A stretch of DNA of 64,000 nt. It comes from Fontivivens sp964399735. Lineage in GTDB: Bacteria > Zhuqueibacterota > Zhuqueibacteria > Residuimicrobiales > Krinioviventaceae. Every line of letters begins with the position of its first letter. Position 1 is the first letter of the stretch. The notes beneath the pieces were generated by a model. That model made no database searches. It worked only from the letters and a program-made list of their open reading frames with translations, and was not told the origin of the DNA. Made by a program: the position numbers and the translations under genes. This document shows positions 26,249 to 36,000 of this stretch, piece by piece. The stretch covers positions 35,967 to 99,966 of the forward strand of contig CAYNSO010000004.1 of assembly GCA_964399735.1 (NCBI GenBank), read 5' to 3'.

Positions 26249-28350
26249 GCGGTTATTGTCTTTCGTAATTTAAACTCTTCTTGTTTGCCGTCATTCCACT
26301 GACCTACCGGGCGCAAATATCCCACCACCCGGGAATAGATCTCACATTTTTGTGCGCATTTGGGGCAAAAATCCTTTTCGCCATCAAGGTAACCGCAGCT
26401 CGGGCATACACTAAAGGTCGGGGTAATGGAAAAATAGGGCAGGCGGTAGTTGTTACAAACTTTGCGCACCAGATTCTTCAGGGATTCGGTATCTTTGATG
26501 CGTTCGCCCAGGAACAGATGAATTACAGTGCCGCCGGTATAACGAGTTTGCGTTTCATCCTGCAAGTCCAGCAAATCAAAAACATCATCGGTATAGTTGA
26601 CCGGCAGATGCGAGGAATTGGTATAAAACGGCGCGACGCAGGCTTTGTTTTCCAGATCAATGGCGCTGATAATATTGCTATACTTGCTTTTATCGAGTTT
26701 GGCCAGCCTGTACGAAGTGCTTTCCGCCGGGGTAGCTTCCAGGTTATAATTATTGCCGGTCTCTTCCTGAAATTCCACGAGCCTGTCGCGCATATAATTC
26801 AACACACGCAAACTGAACTGGCGGCCCGGTTCGGTACCAATATTTTCGCCAAACAGATTCACGCAGGCTTCATTCATGCCAACAATGCCGATGGTGGCAA
26901 AGTGGTTTTTCCAGTACTGATCAAAACGTTGCTTGACGCTGCGCAGGTAAAATTTGGTATAGGGATACAGGTTGTCGTTGGTAAAACGTTCCAGTATTTT
27001 GCGTTTGGTTTCAAGACTGTCCTTGGCCATGATCATGAGTGCATTCAAACGATCAAAAAATTCTTCTTCGGTCGATGACAGGTAACCCAGTCGGGGCAGG
27101 TTAATGGTAACCACACCAACTGAACCGGTAAGCGGCGAAGAGCCAAACAAGCCGCCGCCACGATTGCGCAGTTCGCGGTTATCGATGCGCAAACGGCAAC
27201 ACATACTGCGAGCGTCTTCGGGGTTCATGTCGGAATTGACAAAATTGGCAAAATAGGGCAAGCCATATTTTGCCGTGCTTTCCCATAACAAGTCCAGATT
27301 CGGGTTGTCCCAGTCAAAATTTTTAGTAATATTATAAGTAGGAATGGGGAATGTAAATACCCGGCCTTTGGCGTCGCCCGCCAGCATCACTTCCAAAAAG
27401 GCGCGGTTGAACATATCCATCTCTTTTGTAAACTCTTTGTAGGTTTTGTCCTGCACTTCGCCGCCGATGATCACACCCTGATCGGCATAATAAGATGGAA
27501 TTGTGAGGTCAAGCGTCACATTGGTAAACGGGGTTTGAAAACCGACGCGCGTGGGCACGTTGACATTGAACAGAAATTCCTGCAGCGCTTGTCTTACTTC
27601 TGTATAAGTCAGGTTATCATATTTGATAAACGGGGCTAATAAAGTATCGAAATTGGAAAACGCTTGCGCTCCGGCAGCTTCTCCCTGCAAGGTGTAAAAG
27701 AAATTAACGATTTGCCCCAGCGCGCTGCGGAAATGTTTGGCCGGTTTCGATTCCAGCTTGCCTGAAGCGCCTTTAAAGCCTTGCAACAGTAGATCGTATA
27801 GATCCCAGCCAACGCAATATACGCTCAGCACACCCAGGTCATGGATATGCATATCGCCATTCAAATGCGCTTCACGAATATGCGCCGGATAAATATTGTT
27901 TAACCAGTAAATTTTGCTTACTTCGGCGGAAATGTAATTGTTTAAACCCTGCAGAGAAAAACTCATATTGCTGTTTTCCTGCACCTTCCAATCGGTCTTG
28001 GTTAAATACTGATCGACCAGATCGACATTGAATTTGGAAGTGATCTCGCGCATTTTGGCGTGCTGTTCGCGGTAAATAATATAAGCTTTGGCGGTTTTTT
28101 TATATGGGGAGGTTAACAATACTTCTTCAACAAGGTCCTGAATTTGCTCAACAGTTACAATGTTGTCATTTAACATATATTGCGCCAGGGATAAAGTTTT
28201 TATCGCTAATAAAGTGGCGGTTGCTGGTTCAAATTCTCCGCTTGCCTGTCCGGCTTTGGCAATAGCGTTGGTAATTTTTTGCGAATCAAAATCGACTACG
28301 GCGCCGTTTCGCTTTACGATTTTTCTGAAGGTTTTTAGCGCTACACTCAT
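26245..28350 (-). CDS. nrdD: Class III anaerobic ribonucleoside-triphosphate reductase
   Basis: 701-aa glycyl-radical enzyme reducing ribonucleoside triphosphates to deoxy forms without oxygen. An ATP-cone regulatory domain covers about 1-95 (FRKIVKRNGAVVDFD). The catalytic barrel includes CCRLRIDNRELRNRGGGLFG. Near the C-terminus CPSC and CPKC form the zinc site, followed by RVVGYLRPVGQW, the glycyl-radical loop. The ATG at 28350 is chosen for GGAGGAG just upstream; an in-frame upstream codon lacks one. First gene of nrdD-nrdG. Its promoter is overlapped by two NrdR-like boxes, so repression by NrdR is predicted. Confidence 0.96.
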   Translation of the reverse strand: MSVALKTFRKIVKRNGAVVDFDSQKITNAIAKAGQASGEFEPATATLLAIKTLSLAQYMLNDNIVTVEQIQDLVEEVLLTSPYKKTAKAYIIYREQHAKMREITSKFNVDLVDQYLTKTDWKVQENSNMSFSLQGLNNYISAEVSKIYWLNNIYPAHIREAHLNGDMHIHDLGVLSVYCVGWDLYDLLLQGFKGASGKLESKPAKHFRSALGQIVNFFYTLQGEAAGAQAFSNFDTLLAPFIKYDNLTYTEVRQALQEFLFNVNVPTRVGFQTPFTNVTLDLTIPSYYADQGVIIGGEVQDKTYKEFTKEMDMFNRAFLEVMLAGDAKGRVFTFPIPTYNITKNFDWDNPNLDLLWESTAKYGLPYFANFVNSDMNPEDARSMCCRLRIDNRELRNRGGGLFGSSPLTGSVGVVTINLPRLGYLSSTEEEFFDRLNALMIMAKDSLETKRKILERFTNDNLYPYTKFYLRSVKQRFDQYWKNHFATIGIVGMNEACVNLFGENIGTEPGRQFSLRVLNYMRDRLVEFQEETGNNYNLEATPAESTSYRLAKLDKSKYSNIISAIDLENKACVAPFYTNSSHLPVNYTDDVFDLLDLQDETQTRYTGGTVIHLFLGERIKDTESLKNLVRKVCNNYRLPYFSITPTFSVCPSCGYLDGEKDFCPKCAQKCEIYSRVVGYLRPVGQWNDGKQEEFKLRKTITA

Positions 28351-28548
28351 TTGTTTCTCCTCCACATTATTAATCCCGCCCGACACTAAGAGGCTGACTG
28401 TTGTTTTTTAATAGCGTCTCTAGTAAATACTACCCGGCAGAGAATGTTGCTCCTTGCCATTAATTAAACATTGCGGTTCGGCAATTTACAATATAAAAAA
28501 CACACAAAACCAAACCCTGTTCCCGGGTAAACGCCTCCCTGCCCTGGA

Positions 28549-28596
28549 ACACTATATATATACATCATGCCTTGTTATAAATACAATATATATGAT
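28549..28596. promoter_or_regulatory. Paired NrdR-box operator
   Basis: ACACTATATATATACA (28549-28564) and ATACAATATATATGAT (28581-28596) resemble the 16-bp NrdR consensus (acaCwATATaTwGtgt) and start 32 bp apart, the three-turn spacing typical of NrdR pairs. The second overlaps the -10 element of nrdD. Confidence 0.7.
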
Positions 28597-28613
28597 AAAA
28601 CAGGAATTGTCAA
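28585..28613 (-). promoter_or_regulatory. Sigma-70 promoter of nrdD-nrdG
   Basis: Minus strand: TTGACA (28613-28608), 17-bp spacer, TATATT (28590-28585). Predicted start near 28578. The -10 lies inside an NrdR-like box. Confidence 0.75.
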
Positions 28614-28803
28614 GTTTTTTATTTCATTTTGACAAAAAATTTTTTTATTGCTGCATTTTACAATGCACCCGGAGAACTAGATATTTTTATAAACCAGGCC
28701 GTCATTAAAACAAAAACCAGGTAACCAATCTTTCGACAAATCCTTGATCGTTTGGCAATTTATTAAATTTCCAGGTCTGATTCATCAGTTCAAAAAGAGG
28801 TAT

Positions 28804-28843
28804 AAAAAAACCCGTCCAGATTTTTTTAAAACCGGGACGGGTT
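28804..28843 (-). terminator. Rho-independent terminator of the sialate O-acetylesterase gene
   Basis: Minus strand: AACCCGTCC / GGACGGGTT 9-bp stem followed by a T run, 27 bp after the stop at 28870. Confidence 0.85.
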
Positions 28844-28869
28844 CTCAAGTCTGTTATGATCGAATTTGA

Positions 28870-30870
28870 TTATTTGTTATTTGCAGTGATTCCCGGCCAG
28901 TCATCAGTACGGAATGGTGTAGCCGGCAAATCTTCCTTGTTAAAGAAATTGCAAATCGGGTTATTCGCCCAGGCATAACGCACAGCAACCGGGGCGGTAA
29001 CGTAAGGACTGCTTACCACTACAGTTTCGCCATCAATAACCGCATCGGCCCATACGAATTTCCTGTCTTCGCCGGCAATGGCAAAGCCCAGCAATTCATC
29101 GCCTTTGGCTGTCAACCCGCTGCCGACGTAATCGAACGTCAGACGGATTTTGTTTTCTTCAACAGTCATAGATTTATAGATCGGGCCGCAAGGAACAATT
29201 TCAGTTTTGCCATATACTTTATTCAGTGCATTTAAAGCCAGGCGCTTGCCAACATCCTGTTTGTTTTTGGGATGAATGTCGATAGCGTCGCCAATATCAA
29301 TGGTAACTGCCATGCCGGTATTGGGCAGGGTCAGAGCCATCAACTGCGCTTCACGTAGTTCCGCCCATTCGCTTTCTCCGGGCTGGGGGTTGACTGCCAT
29401 GTAATTGGCAAGCTGGGTAAAGATGAACGGAAAATCACCCTGACCCCAATTGGCGCGCCAGTCATTGATCATGGTCTGGAATAACGAGCGGTACTGGTAA
29501 GCTCGTCCGGCATTGTTTTCGCCCTGGTACCAAATAGCGCCGCGAATGGCGTAGGGGATTAGCGGATTGACCATAGCATTGTATAAAACAACCGGCTGTA
29601 AAGGCGATTCCGGGGATCGAGGCATGGGCGGCATGGATTGCAATTCTACTGCTGATTTATATTGCCAGATACCGTTAAGCGCAATTGTTTTGCTGCCCGG
29701 CGCTGTTATACAAATTTCATTTGGAGCGCCGCCAAGACCACCGCCGCCGCCGGTATCCAGTACCTGCACAGCAATAACATTAACGCCGGGTTTAACCAGA
29801 GAAGCCGGGATTGTATAATTACGGGGTTTGTTATAACCGGCAATTTCGCCGATTTTGACGCCGTTGAACCAGGTAACATCATCATCATCAATTGCCCCAA
29901 GGTGCAGCGTCAGGTCTTTGCCCGAATATTCTTGTGGAATTGTTACCTGTTTACGGAACCAGACAATTCCATCAAACCCGGGTAATCCGGCTTGTTCCCA
30001 TAATACGGGTAAATTCATGTATTTCCAGTCTCTAGTATCCATATCGGGTGATTCCCAGCCGGAGCTGCCCTGACGAGCCTCTTCGATTCTGGTTTGCAAC
30101 ATTTTTTGCCATGCTGCCAATTTTTGTTCATAGTCCTTGCGCTGCTCCTCAAGCGTGGTTGCATCTGTTTTCATGGAATCGATGATTACTTTAAAGTCTT
30201 CCAGTGTTTCAAGACTTTTTGCACTAGTCCATGCTTCAGCAGGGGTTCCCCCCCATGAGGTATGGATCAGGCCAATTGGTATGTTTAGGTTTTGATTCAA
30301 ATGCCTGCCAAAGAAATACAGGGAAGCAGAAAATTGAGGTATGGTTTGCGGACTGCAAACCTGCCATTCTGTAGCCATTACTGTATCCAGCGGTATGGGG
30401 CTCAGAGCACGTTCCACGCTGAACAAGCGGATGTCCGGGTAATTGGCTTGCGATATTTCTTCCAGGTAATTGCTAACCTTTCCCCAGCCGGCTACCGGCA
30501 TTTCCATGTTGGATTGGCCGGAACCAATCCACACTTCGCCAATCATCACATTGTTGCAGGTTATCGTGTCCTGGCCAATAATCTGCACAGTAATTGGCCC
30601 GCCGGCGGTCATGGACGGAAAATCGATCTGCCATGTACCATCTTTGGTTGCTTTTACAGATTTTTTCACCTTGTCTACAACCACAGTTACTTTGCCGCCC
30701 GGGGTCGCTTTGCCCCAAAACGGCACGGCAATGCCCTGCTGCAATACCATGTTGCTGCTGAACAGATACGGTACCTTGATCTCTGCTGCCGGTTTGGAGA
30801 GAAATGAACAACCGGCAAAGCACACCAGCAGCGATACTACAAAAACAAGTACGACTTTTTTTAAAGACAT
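28870..30870 (-). CDS. Sialate O-acetylesterase family lipoprotein
   Basis: 666-aa SASA/SGNH-type esterase. The ATG at 30870 is set by GAAGGAGG upstream and by the lipoprotein signal starting there (lipobox FAGC, Cys21). The nucleophile Ser is in GSGQSNMEMP (S120); later blocks are GAIWYQGENNAG and the C-terminal DIHPKNK with the catalytic Asp/His pair. A beta-galactosidase-like jelly-roll insert (about 270-390, TLHLGAIDDDDVTWFNG) is normal for the family. Known members remove O-acetyl groups from sialic acid or from plant xylan-type sugars. Outer-membrane or periplasmic face. Alone in its transcript; together with GH92 it suggests glycan foraging. Confidence 0.93.
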   Translation of the reverse strand: MSLKKVVLVFVVSLLVCFAGCSFLSKPAAEIKVPYLFSSNMVLQQGIAVPFWGKATPGGKVTVVVDKVKKSVKATKDGTWQIDFPSMTAGGPITVQIIGQDTITCNNVMIGEVWIGSGQSNMEMPVAGWGKVSNYLEEISQANYPDIRLFSVERALSPIPLDTVMATEWQVCSPQTIPQFSASLYFFGRHLNQNLNIPIGLIHTSWGGTPAEAWTSAKSLETLEDFKVIIDSMKTDATTLEEQRKDYEQKLAAWQKMLQTRIEEARQGSSGWESPDMDTRDWKYMNLPVLWEQAGLPGFDGIVWFRKQVTIPQEYSGKDLTLHLGAIDDDDVTWFNGVKIGEIAGYNKPRNYTIPASLVKPGVNVIAVQVLDTGGGGGLGGAPNEICITAPGSKTIALNGIWQYKSAVELQSMPPMPRSPESPLQPVVLYNAMVNPLIPYAIRGAIWYQGENNAGRAYQYRSLFQTMINDWRANWGQGDFPFIFTQLANYMAVNPQPGESEWAELREAQLMALTLPNTGMAVTIDIGDAIDIHPKNKQDVGKRLALNALNKVYGKTEIVPCGPIYKSMTVEENKIRLTFDYVGSGLTAKGDELLGFAIAGEDRKFVWADAVIDGETVVVSSPYVTAPVAVRYAWANNPICNFFNKEDLPATPFRTDDWPGITANNK

Positions 30871-31203
30871 TGAACCTCCTTCTTCCCGTTTGGGAAATTG
30901 GTCTTGTCGTGAATTAATTATAAATATATTGATTATAAATTTACGCAATCGCGCATTTTACCAGTTATTAAAGAAATGTACAATAAAAAACTGTCGATTG
31001 TAAATGCAGTTGCCAAGTATAAACTATTTTAAAAATAATTCATTACAAGCAGAGCTAAAAAAATTAAACAGGTATATAGTAATATAATAATAAATTTCTG
31101 TATAAAAAGAAATAAATTTAGTAAATTGACCAATATTTTACCTGGCTGGCAATAGCGGCCACCAGGCGTTTGTTCATTTATTATCAAGTAGAAAAGGATC
31201 TTC
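30871..31203. other. AT-rich divergent intergenic region
   Basis: Between the minus-strand esterase and the plus-strand HAD gene. Very AT-rich; surely holds promoters, but no pair of hexamers stands out enough to call. Confidence 0.45.
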
Positions 31204-31782
31204 ATGTTAGAGGTATCACCCAAAGCAGCAGGTTTGATATTTGATTGTGACGGAACATTGGCCGATACCATGCCAATTCACTGGCAGGCGTGGCGCAATG
31301 CCTTTACCCTGTTTTGTTCGGATTGCCCCCTGGAATTTTTAAAAGAGCTAAGCGGCATCCCTTCCGAAACAATTGTGCAAATTTTTAATGAGCGGTTTAA
31401 TCGCAATCTTGAACCCCAGGTTGTTGCCAAAGCCAAAAATGATTTTGTGAAAGACAAGTTAATCAATGCCCAGCCGATAATTCCTATCGTAAATATTGTC
31501 AAGGCTTGTTACGGAAAATTGCCAATGGCTGTTGCTTCCGGCGGCACCAGGGTTAATGTGATGAATACTTTGAAAGCAATCGGTTTGGAAGGTTCTTTTC
31601 AGGTTATCATTACCGCTGATGATAAAATTAAACCCAAGCCGGAACCGGAAATATTTTTGGAAATTGCCCGGCGATTGAATATAAAGCCAAATTGCTGTCA
31701 GGTTTATGAAGATGGCGATGCAGGTATCCGGGCCGCGCAACTGGCCGGGATGATCGTTACCGATGTACGGCCATTTATATAA
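31204..31782 (+). CDS. HAD hydrolase, beta-phosphoglucomutase/YqaB-like
   Basis: 192-aa HAD subfamily IA enzyme. Nucleophile motif FDCDGTLADT (about 14-23), motif II Ser in VASGG, motif III Lys in KIKPKPEPEIF and motif IV Asp pair in YEDGDAGI are all present. The helical cap (about 25-90) is of the beta-phosphoglucomutase type. Relatives dephosphorylate small sugar phosphates such as fructose-1-phosphate, or isomerise beta-glucose-1-phosphate; the specific substrate is not readable. GAAAAGGA precedes the ATG. First of a loose plus-strand group. Confidence 0.88.
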   Translation: MLEVSPKAAGLIFDCDGTLADTMPIHWQAWRNAFTLFCSDCPLEFLKELSGIPSETIVQIFNERFNRNLEPQVVAKAKNDFVKDKLINAQPIIPIVNIVKACYGKLPMAVASGGTRVNVMNTLKAIGLEGSFQVIITADDKIKPKPEPEIFLEIARRLNIKPNCCQVYEDGDAGIRAAQLAGMIVTDVRPFI

Positions 31783-31853
31783 TCTGGAGCCTTGTCGTTT
31801 TTTAAATATTATCAAGCTGGTTTTTTTTATTATCAGAACCGGGAGAACGTGGT

Positions 31854-32312
31854 GTGATAAAAGCTATTGATCATATTAATATTGTTGTTGCCAACCTGGA
31901 ACGTTCTGTGCAATTCTATACCGGGCTGCTGGGTTTTAAAGAAATTCGGCGCGCGCATTTACAAGGGGAATGGATAGAAAAAGTTGTCGGTTTAAAAGGT
32001 GTAAGCGCAGATGTTGTTTATATTGTTGCTTCAGGAGGCGAACCTCGCATCGAATTGTTGTGTTATCAAATACCGCGGGGAACAGCCCTTCCACAGAATT
32101 CTGTTGCCAACACTATCGGGCTGCGTCATATTGCCTTGCGAGTAGAAAATTTGCCGGCGCTGGTGAAAAAATTTCAAGCTGCCGGGGTAAAAATGATCGG
32201 TGAACCGGTAACCGTGCCGGGACAGGTGGTTAAACATGATGCCGGCGAAAAAACATTGTTGTATTTTTATGACCCCGATGGCGTTATTCTGGAACTGGCG
32301 GAATATATTTAA
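31854..32312 (+). CDS. VOC (glyoxalase/epimerase-like) protein
   Basis: 152-aa vicinal-oxygen-chelate protein with two paired beta-alpha-beta-beta-beta modules. Likely metal ligands are His in IDHINIVV, Glu in RIELLCY, His in GLRHIALRV and Glu in GVILELAEY, matching glyoxalase I and methylmalonyl-CoA epimerase spacing. The start is a GTG with GGGAGA upstream. No methylmalonyl-CoA mutase genes are nearby, so the reaction is unassigned. 71 bp after the HAD gene. Confidence 0.85.
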   Translation: MIKAIDHINIVVANLERSVQFYTGLLGFKEIRRAHLQGEWIEKVVGLKGVSADVVYIVASGGEPRIELLCYQIPRGTALPQNSVANTIGLRHIALRVENLPALVKKFQAAGVKMIGEPVTVPGQVVKHDAGEKTLLYFYDPDGVILELAEYI

Positions 32313-32591
32313 AGACTGATTACAGTTCTTTAGCTGGTGGTGAACTTGAATATCAGTTCATGTTTATATGCAATTTTAGGCAGTCAGGCAAAAACACAGG
32401 GGCTTTACCGGAACATAAACCCTCTTTTGCATGTTAAATGAAACAATGAAGGAAAACGTTTTGTATTTTGTTATTATTTGCTTAATTTATTTTTAATATT
32501 TTGCGGGTTATTTGCCTTCTTTTTTTATTTAGCCTGGAAAAGAACGCTAGCCCCCTGTTTCAGAAAAACATCTTTTAGCGCCAGTCACGAT

Positions 32592-33008
32592 ATGATTGAA
32601 CAAGGTATAGTAATTGCAAGTAACAATGAACGCGTAACCGTGCAAATGGAAAAGAGCGACAAATGTCACAACTGTACGTTATGCGATTCATCAGGAGCGG
32701 ATTTTCGCACCCTTGAAGCAGTAAATCTTTCCCAGGCACGCATCGGGGATCGGGTTGAGGTGGAGATCAAGGCTGCAAATATTTTACTATATTCGTTTTT
32801 GCTTTTTATCTTTCCAATTTTATTAATGATTGCTGGTTACTATGCCGGCAGCAGCCTTGCCGGCGCGGAAGGAGCCAGGCAGGAAGCCGGTATTATCGGC
32901 GCCATGCTGGGCATTGCAGCTGCTTTTATATTAATTAAAATTTTTACAATCAAGATAAAGGGCGATAAGGTGGTTGCGTATGTCAATCGTATCATTACAA
33001 CAGAATAA
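32592..33008 (+). CDS. RseC/SoxR-reducing-system-like membrane protein
   Basis: 138-aa protein of the RseC/MucC family: a short beta-rich N-terminal domain starting MIEQGIVIASNNERVTVQM with the Cys cluster CHNCTLC (about 25-31), then two transmembrane helices (about 65-90 and 100-125). Family members sit beside Rnf electron-transport complexes or rseABC; here none is visible. The ATG at 32592 matches the family start, although the frame is open upstream from a TTG at 32478 and encodes a hydrophobic stretch. No strong ribosome site is seen for either. A redox-linked role is inference. Confidence 0.75.
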   Translation: MIEQGIVIASNNERVTVQMEKSDKCHNCTLCDSSGADFRTLEAVNLSQARIGDRVEVEIKAANILLYSFLLFIFPILLMIAGYYAGSSLAGAEGARQEAGIIGAMLGIAAAFILIKIFTIKIKGDKVVAYVNRIITTE

Positions 33009-33044
33009 ATTGTTCCTGGTTTAAAATAGAACGTGGTGACTCGT

Positions 33045-36000
33045 ATGATCAATCTTTTAAAAAAGCGTTTGATAGCTTTGGTTCTGGTAATTCTGGTTTT
33101 TGCATTAAAAACAGATCTTTTCGCCGCTCATGGAGATGTAAGGATCATTTCGGCATCGGAGCGGAGCCTGTTATTTGAATTTAAACCGACAAATTGGACA
33201 AACAAAGATATCGTTGTTGGCCAATCTCAATATAACCTTTTTCAGTTCGAGAATAGTTATTTACCGGGAAATATTGGAGAACCGTCTGTTCCTGCACGTA
33301 ATATCATTATAGGCGTTCCTTTACACGGTAATGTGTCTGTAAATATTGTTGATGCCGAATTTACACTCATTCCTGATGTTCAGATAGCGCCGGTGCCCGA
33401 AATTATTCCGCAAGAAGGTGGTTATCAAAATATTTATTCTGTCAACGACAGTCTTTATAACGCCGGCTTTTTCTTTCCACAAGAAATTTTCAGGCAAGCT
33501 GAAACCGAAATTTTCCGATCCCAGCGCATATTAACCCTGATGTTACAACCGTTGCAGGTCAATTCGTTAAACCGCCAGGTTCGGCAATATACCCGGATTG
33601 TAGTTCAGGTAGATTTTCCCGCTACCACTGAACCGAACAGGCTAGTTCATACCAGGGCGAATGATGAGGATCTGTATCAAAAAATACTGGTTAATTATGA
33701 GCAGGCAAAAAAATGGCGTGATTTACCCGGCGCCCGGTTACGTAAAAGCAGCAAACCAGCGTTTTTCGGTAACAACTGGTATAAAATTACAATCAAGGGA
33801 GACGGTAAAACAATTTTTCGTGATGCCAACGGCAACGAAGAAGGCATGTATAAGCTGGACGGCGCTACCATGCAGGCCGCCGGGGTTCCCATTTCTTCAA
33901 TTGATCCTTCGACCATTCAGATTTTTAATAATGGCGGACGTGAACTACCCACATCTTTAACCGCCAACCGCCCGGATTCTTTAATCGAGAATGCGATAAT
34001 TGTTGATTCCGGCGCTGATAACAGTTTCAATACCGCCGATTTTATTTTGTTTTATGCGCGGTCGCTGGAAGGTTTTGACTATGATAAAAATGAGCAGCGT
34101 TTAAAGCATTACAAGCATCATTATAGTGAAGAAAATGCTTACTGGTTAACGTTTGGCAAACAGCAGGGAAAGCGTATTGCTGCAAGGCCAAATTTATCTC
34201 AAGACGGTCTGGTTATGGAAGATGGTTATTATGACCTGGCCTATTTTGAACGCGAGCTATACAATCCCTTAAATTCAGGGCCACAATGGTTAGATATAGC
34301 TCTTACCACCCTGGAAAGGAACCGATCCTATACTTTTAACCTGCAAAACGTATTAACTGCTGCTCAGGCACGGTTCAATATCTCCATTGGCGCTATTTCT
34401 CCCCTGTATCACCGGTTTACGATCAGGGCCAATGGGAATCAATTGGGCAAGCCGGAATTTTTCAATTCATCCGTATTTCATTTGTTTGAAACTCCCTTGA
34501 CAAATTACAGCGTGTTAATGAACGGCAACAACACCATTTCTATTGAATATAATAACACCTCGGATGAAGATATAGCGTATGTGGACTGGATAGAAGTTGA
34601 ATATAAAAGAGAATTTAAAGCGCTCAATAACCAGTTGCTGTTTTTTGGCGTTACAGATAAGGACAAAGCCGGATATTTTATCAATAATTTTTCAGACAAT
34701 AGTATTCAGGCATTTGACATAACAGATTATGCCAATATTACCCGTATTGAGGCGCCGGTTTCCAATTCAGGAATCACAATTATAGATCATGCAAATGCGC
34801 CAACCCCTAAAAAGTACCTGGTGTTAACGGCAAATGCCTATAAAAAGGTCAGTTCCGCTGCAATTAAAGCAGTTACCCCCAAAAATTTACGTTCCGAAAA
34901 AAGAGCTGATTATATAATCATTACCCATGATGATTTTGAGCAACAGGCATTGATGCTTGAAAGTATCCGCGAAGATCTGCGTCCTGATGACCGGCTGGAG
35001 ACAGAAGTTGTAAAAATTTCCGACGTTATCAATGAATTTGGCTGGGGAATATCCGACCCGGCGGCAATTCGGGATTTTCTTGCTTTTGCATACAATAACT
35101 GGGGGCAACCGCGTTATGTTTTACTGTTCGGCGACGGGCATTATGATTATAAAAATGTTAAAGGATTTGGCACACCAAACCATATTATTCCCTGGCAAAC
35201 TTTGGAAACAAATGATGATTACAGTCGAACTAGCGATGATTTTTATGTTTACACCTCTACCGGTAAAGGCGGTTCGCAAATGGGCATTGGCAGGCTGACT
35301 GTACAATCAGTTGCGGAAGCCCAGGGAATGGTGGAAAAAATTCGTATCTATGAGACTGAACCGGAATACGGCGAATGGCGCAATACTTTTGCCCTGGTTG
35401 GCGATGATGAACTGGGTCAGGGAGGTGAAGGCAATGAGACGGAACACATTGAACAAGCAGAAGCGTTATCCAAAATTCCGGAACTGGGTCATTTTCTGTT
35501 TAAAAAGATCTATCTGGTCGATTACCCGGCCGTAAAAACTGCCAGCATTTCCGGAATTACCAAGCCTTTGGCTCGCAATGCTTTTATTGAACAAATCAAC
35601 CGGGGCGCTTTGATTGTTAATTATGTTGGCCATGGTAACGATCAGCGGCTGGCGCATGAAAAAATATTATATGGCCCTACCGATTTTCATTTAATACAAA
35701 ATGAAAAACGTATGGCGTTGTGGATTGCCGCTACCTGCGAATTTGCCCGCTGGGATCAGCCCCAGGGTCAAAGTTTGGCTGAACAACTCGTGCAAACCCC
35801 GGGCCACGGCGCTATAGCCATGATCGCAGCTTCGCGGCTGGTATATTCACATAACAATTATTCTTTTAATCGTTCTTTCTTAACGAGAATGTTTAGAAAT
35901 TATTCTGAAACCGGTTTGCCGGAACGCCTTGGCGATGCTTTTATGATGTCTAAACTGGAAATGTATTCCGGTTCATCACGCGTCAATAGTGAAAAATTTT

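Larger units (their letters stand above)
28351..28869. other. nrdD control region and terminator of the upstream gene
   Basis: No gene. It holds the nrdD promoter and NrdR boxes (28549-28613) with a leader of about 230 nt, and the sialate O-acetylesterase terminator (28804-28843). Confidence 0.7.
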
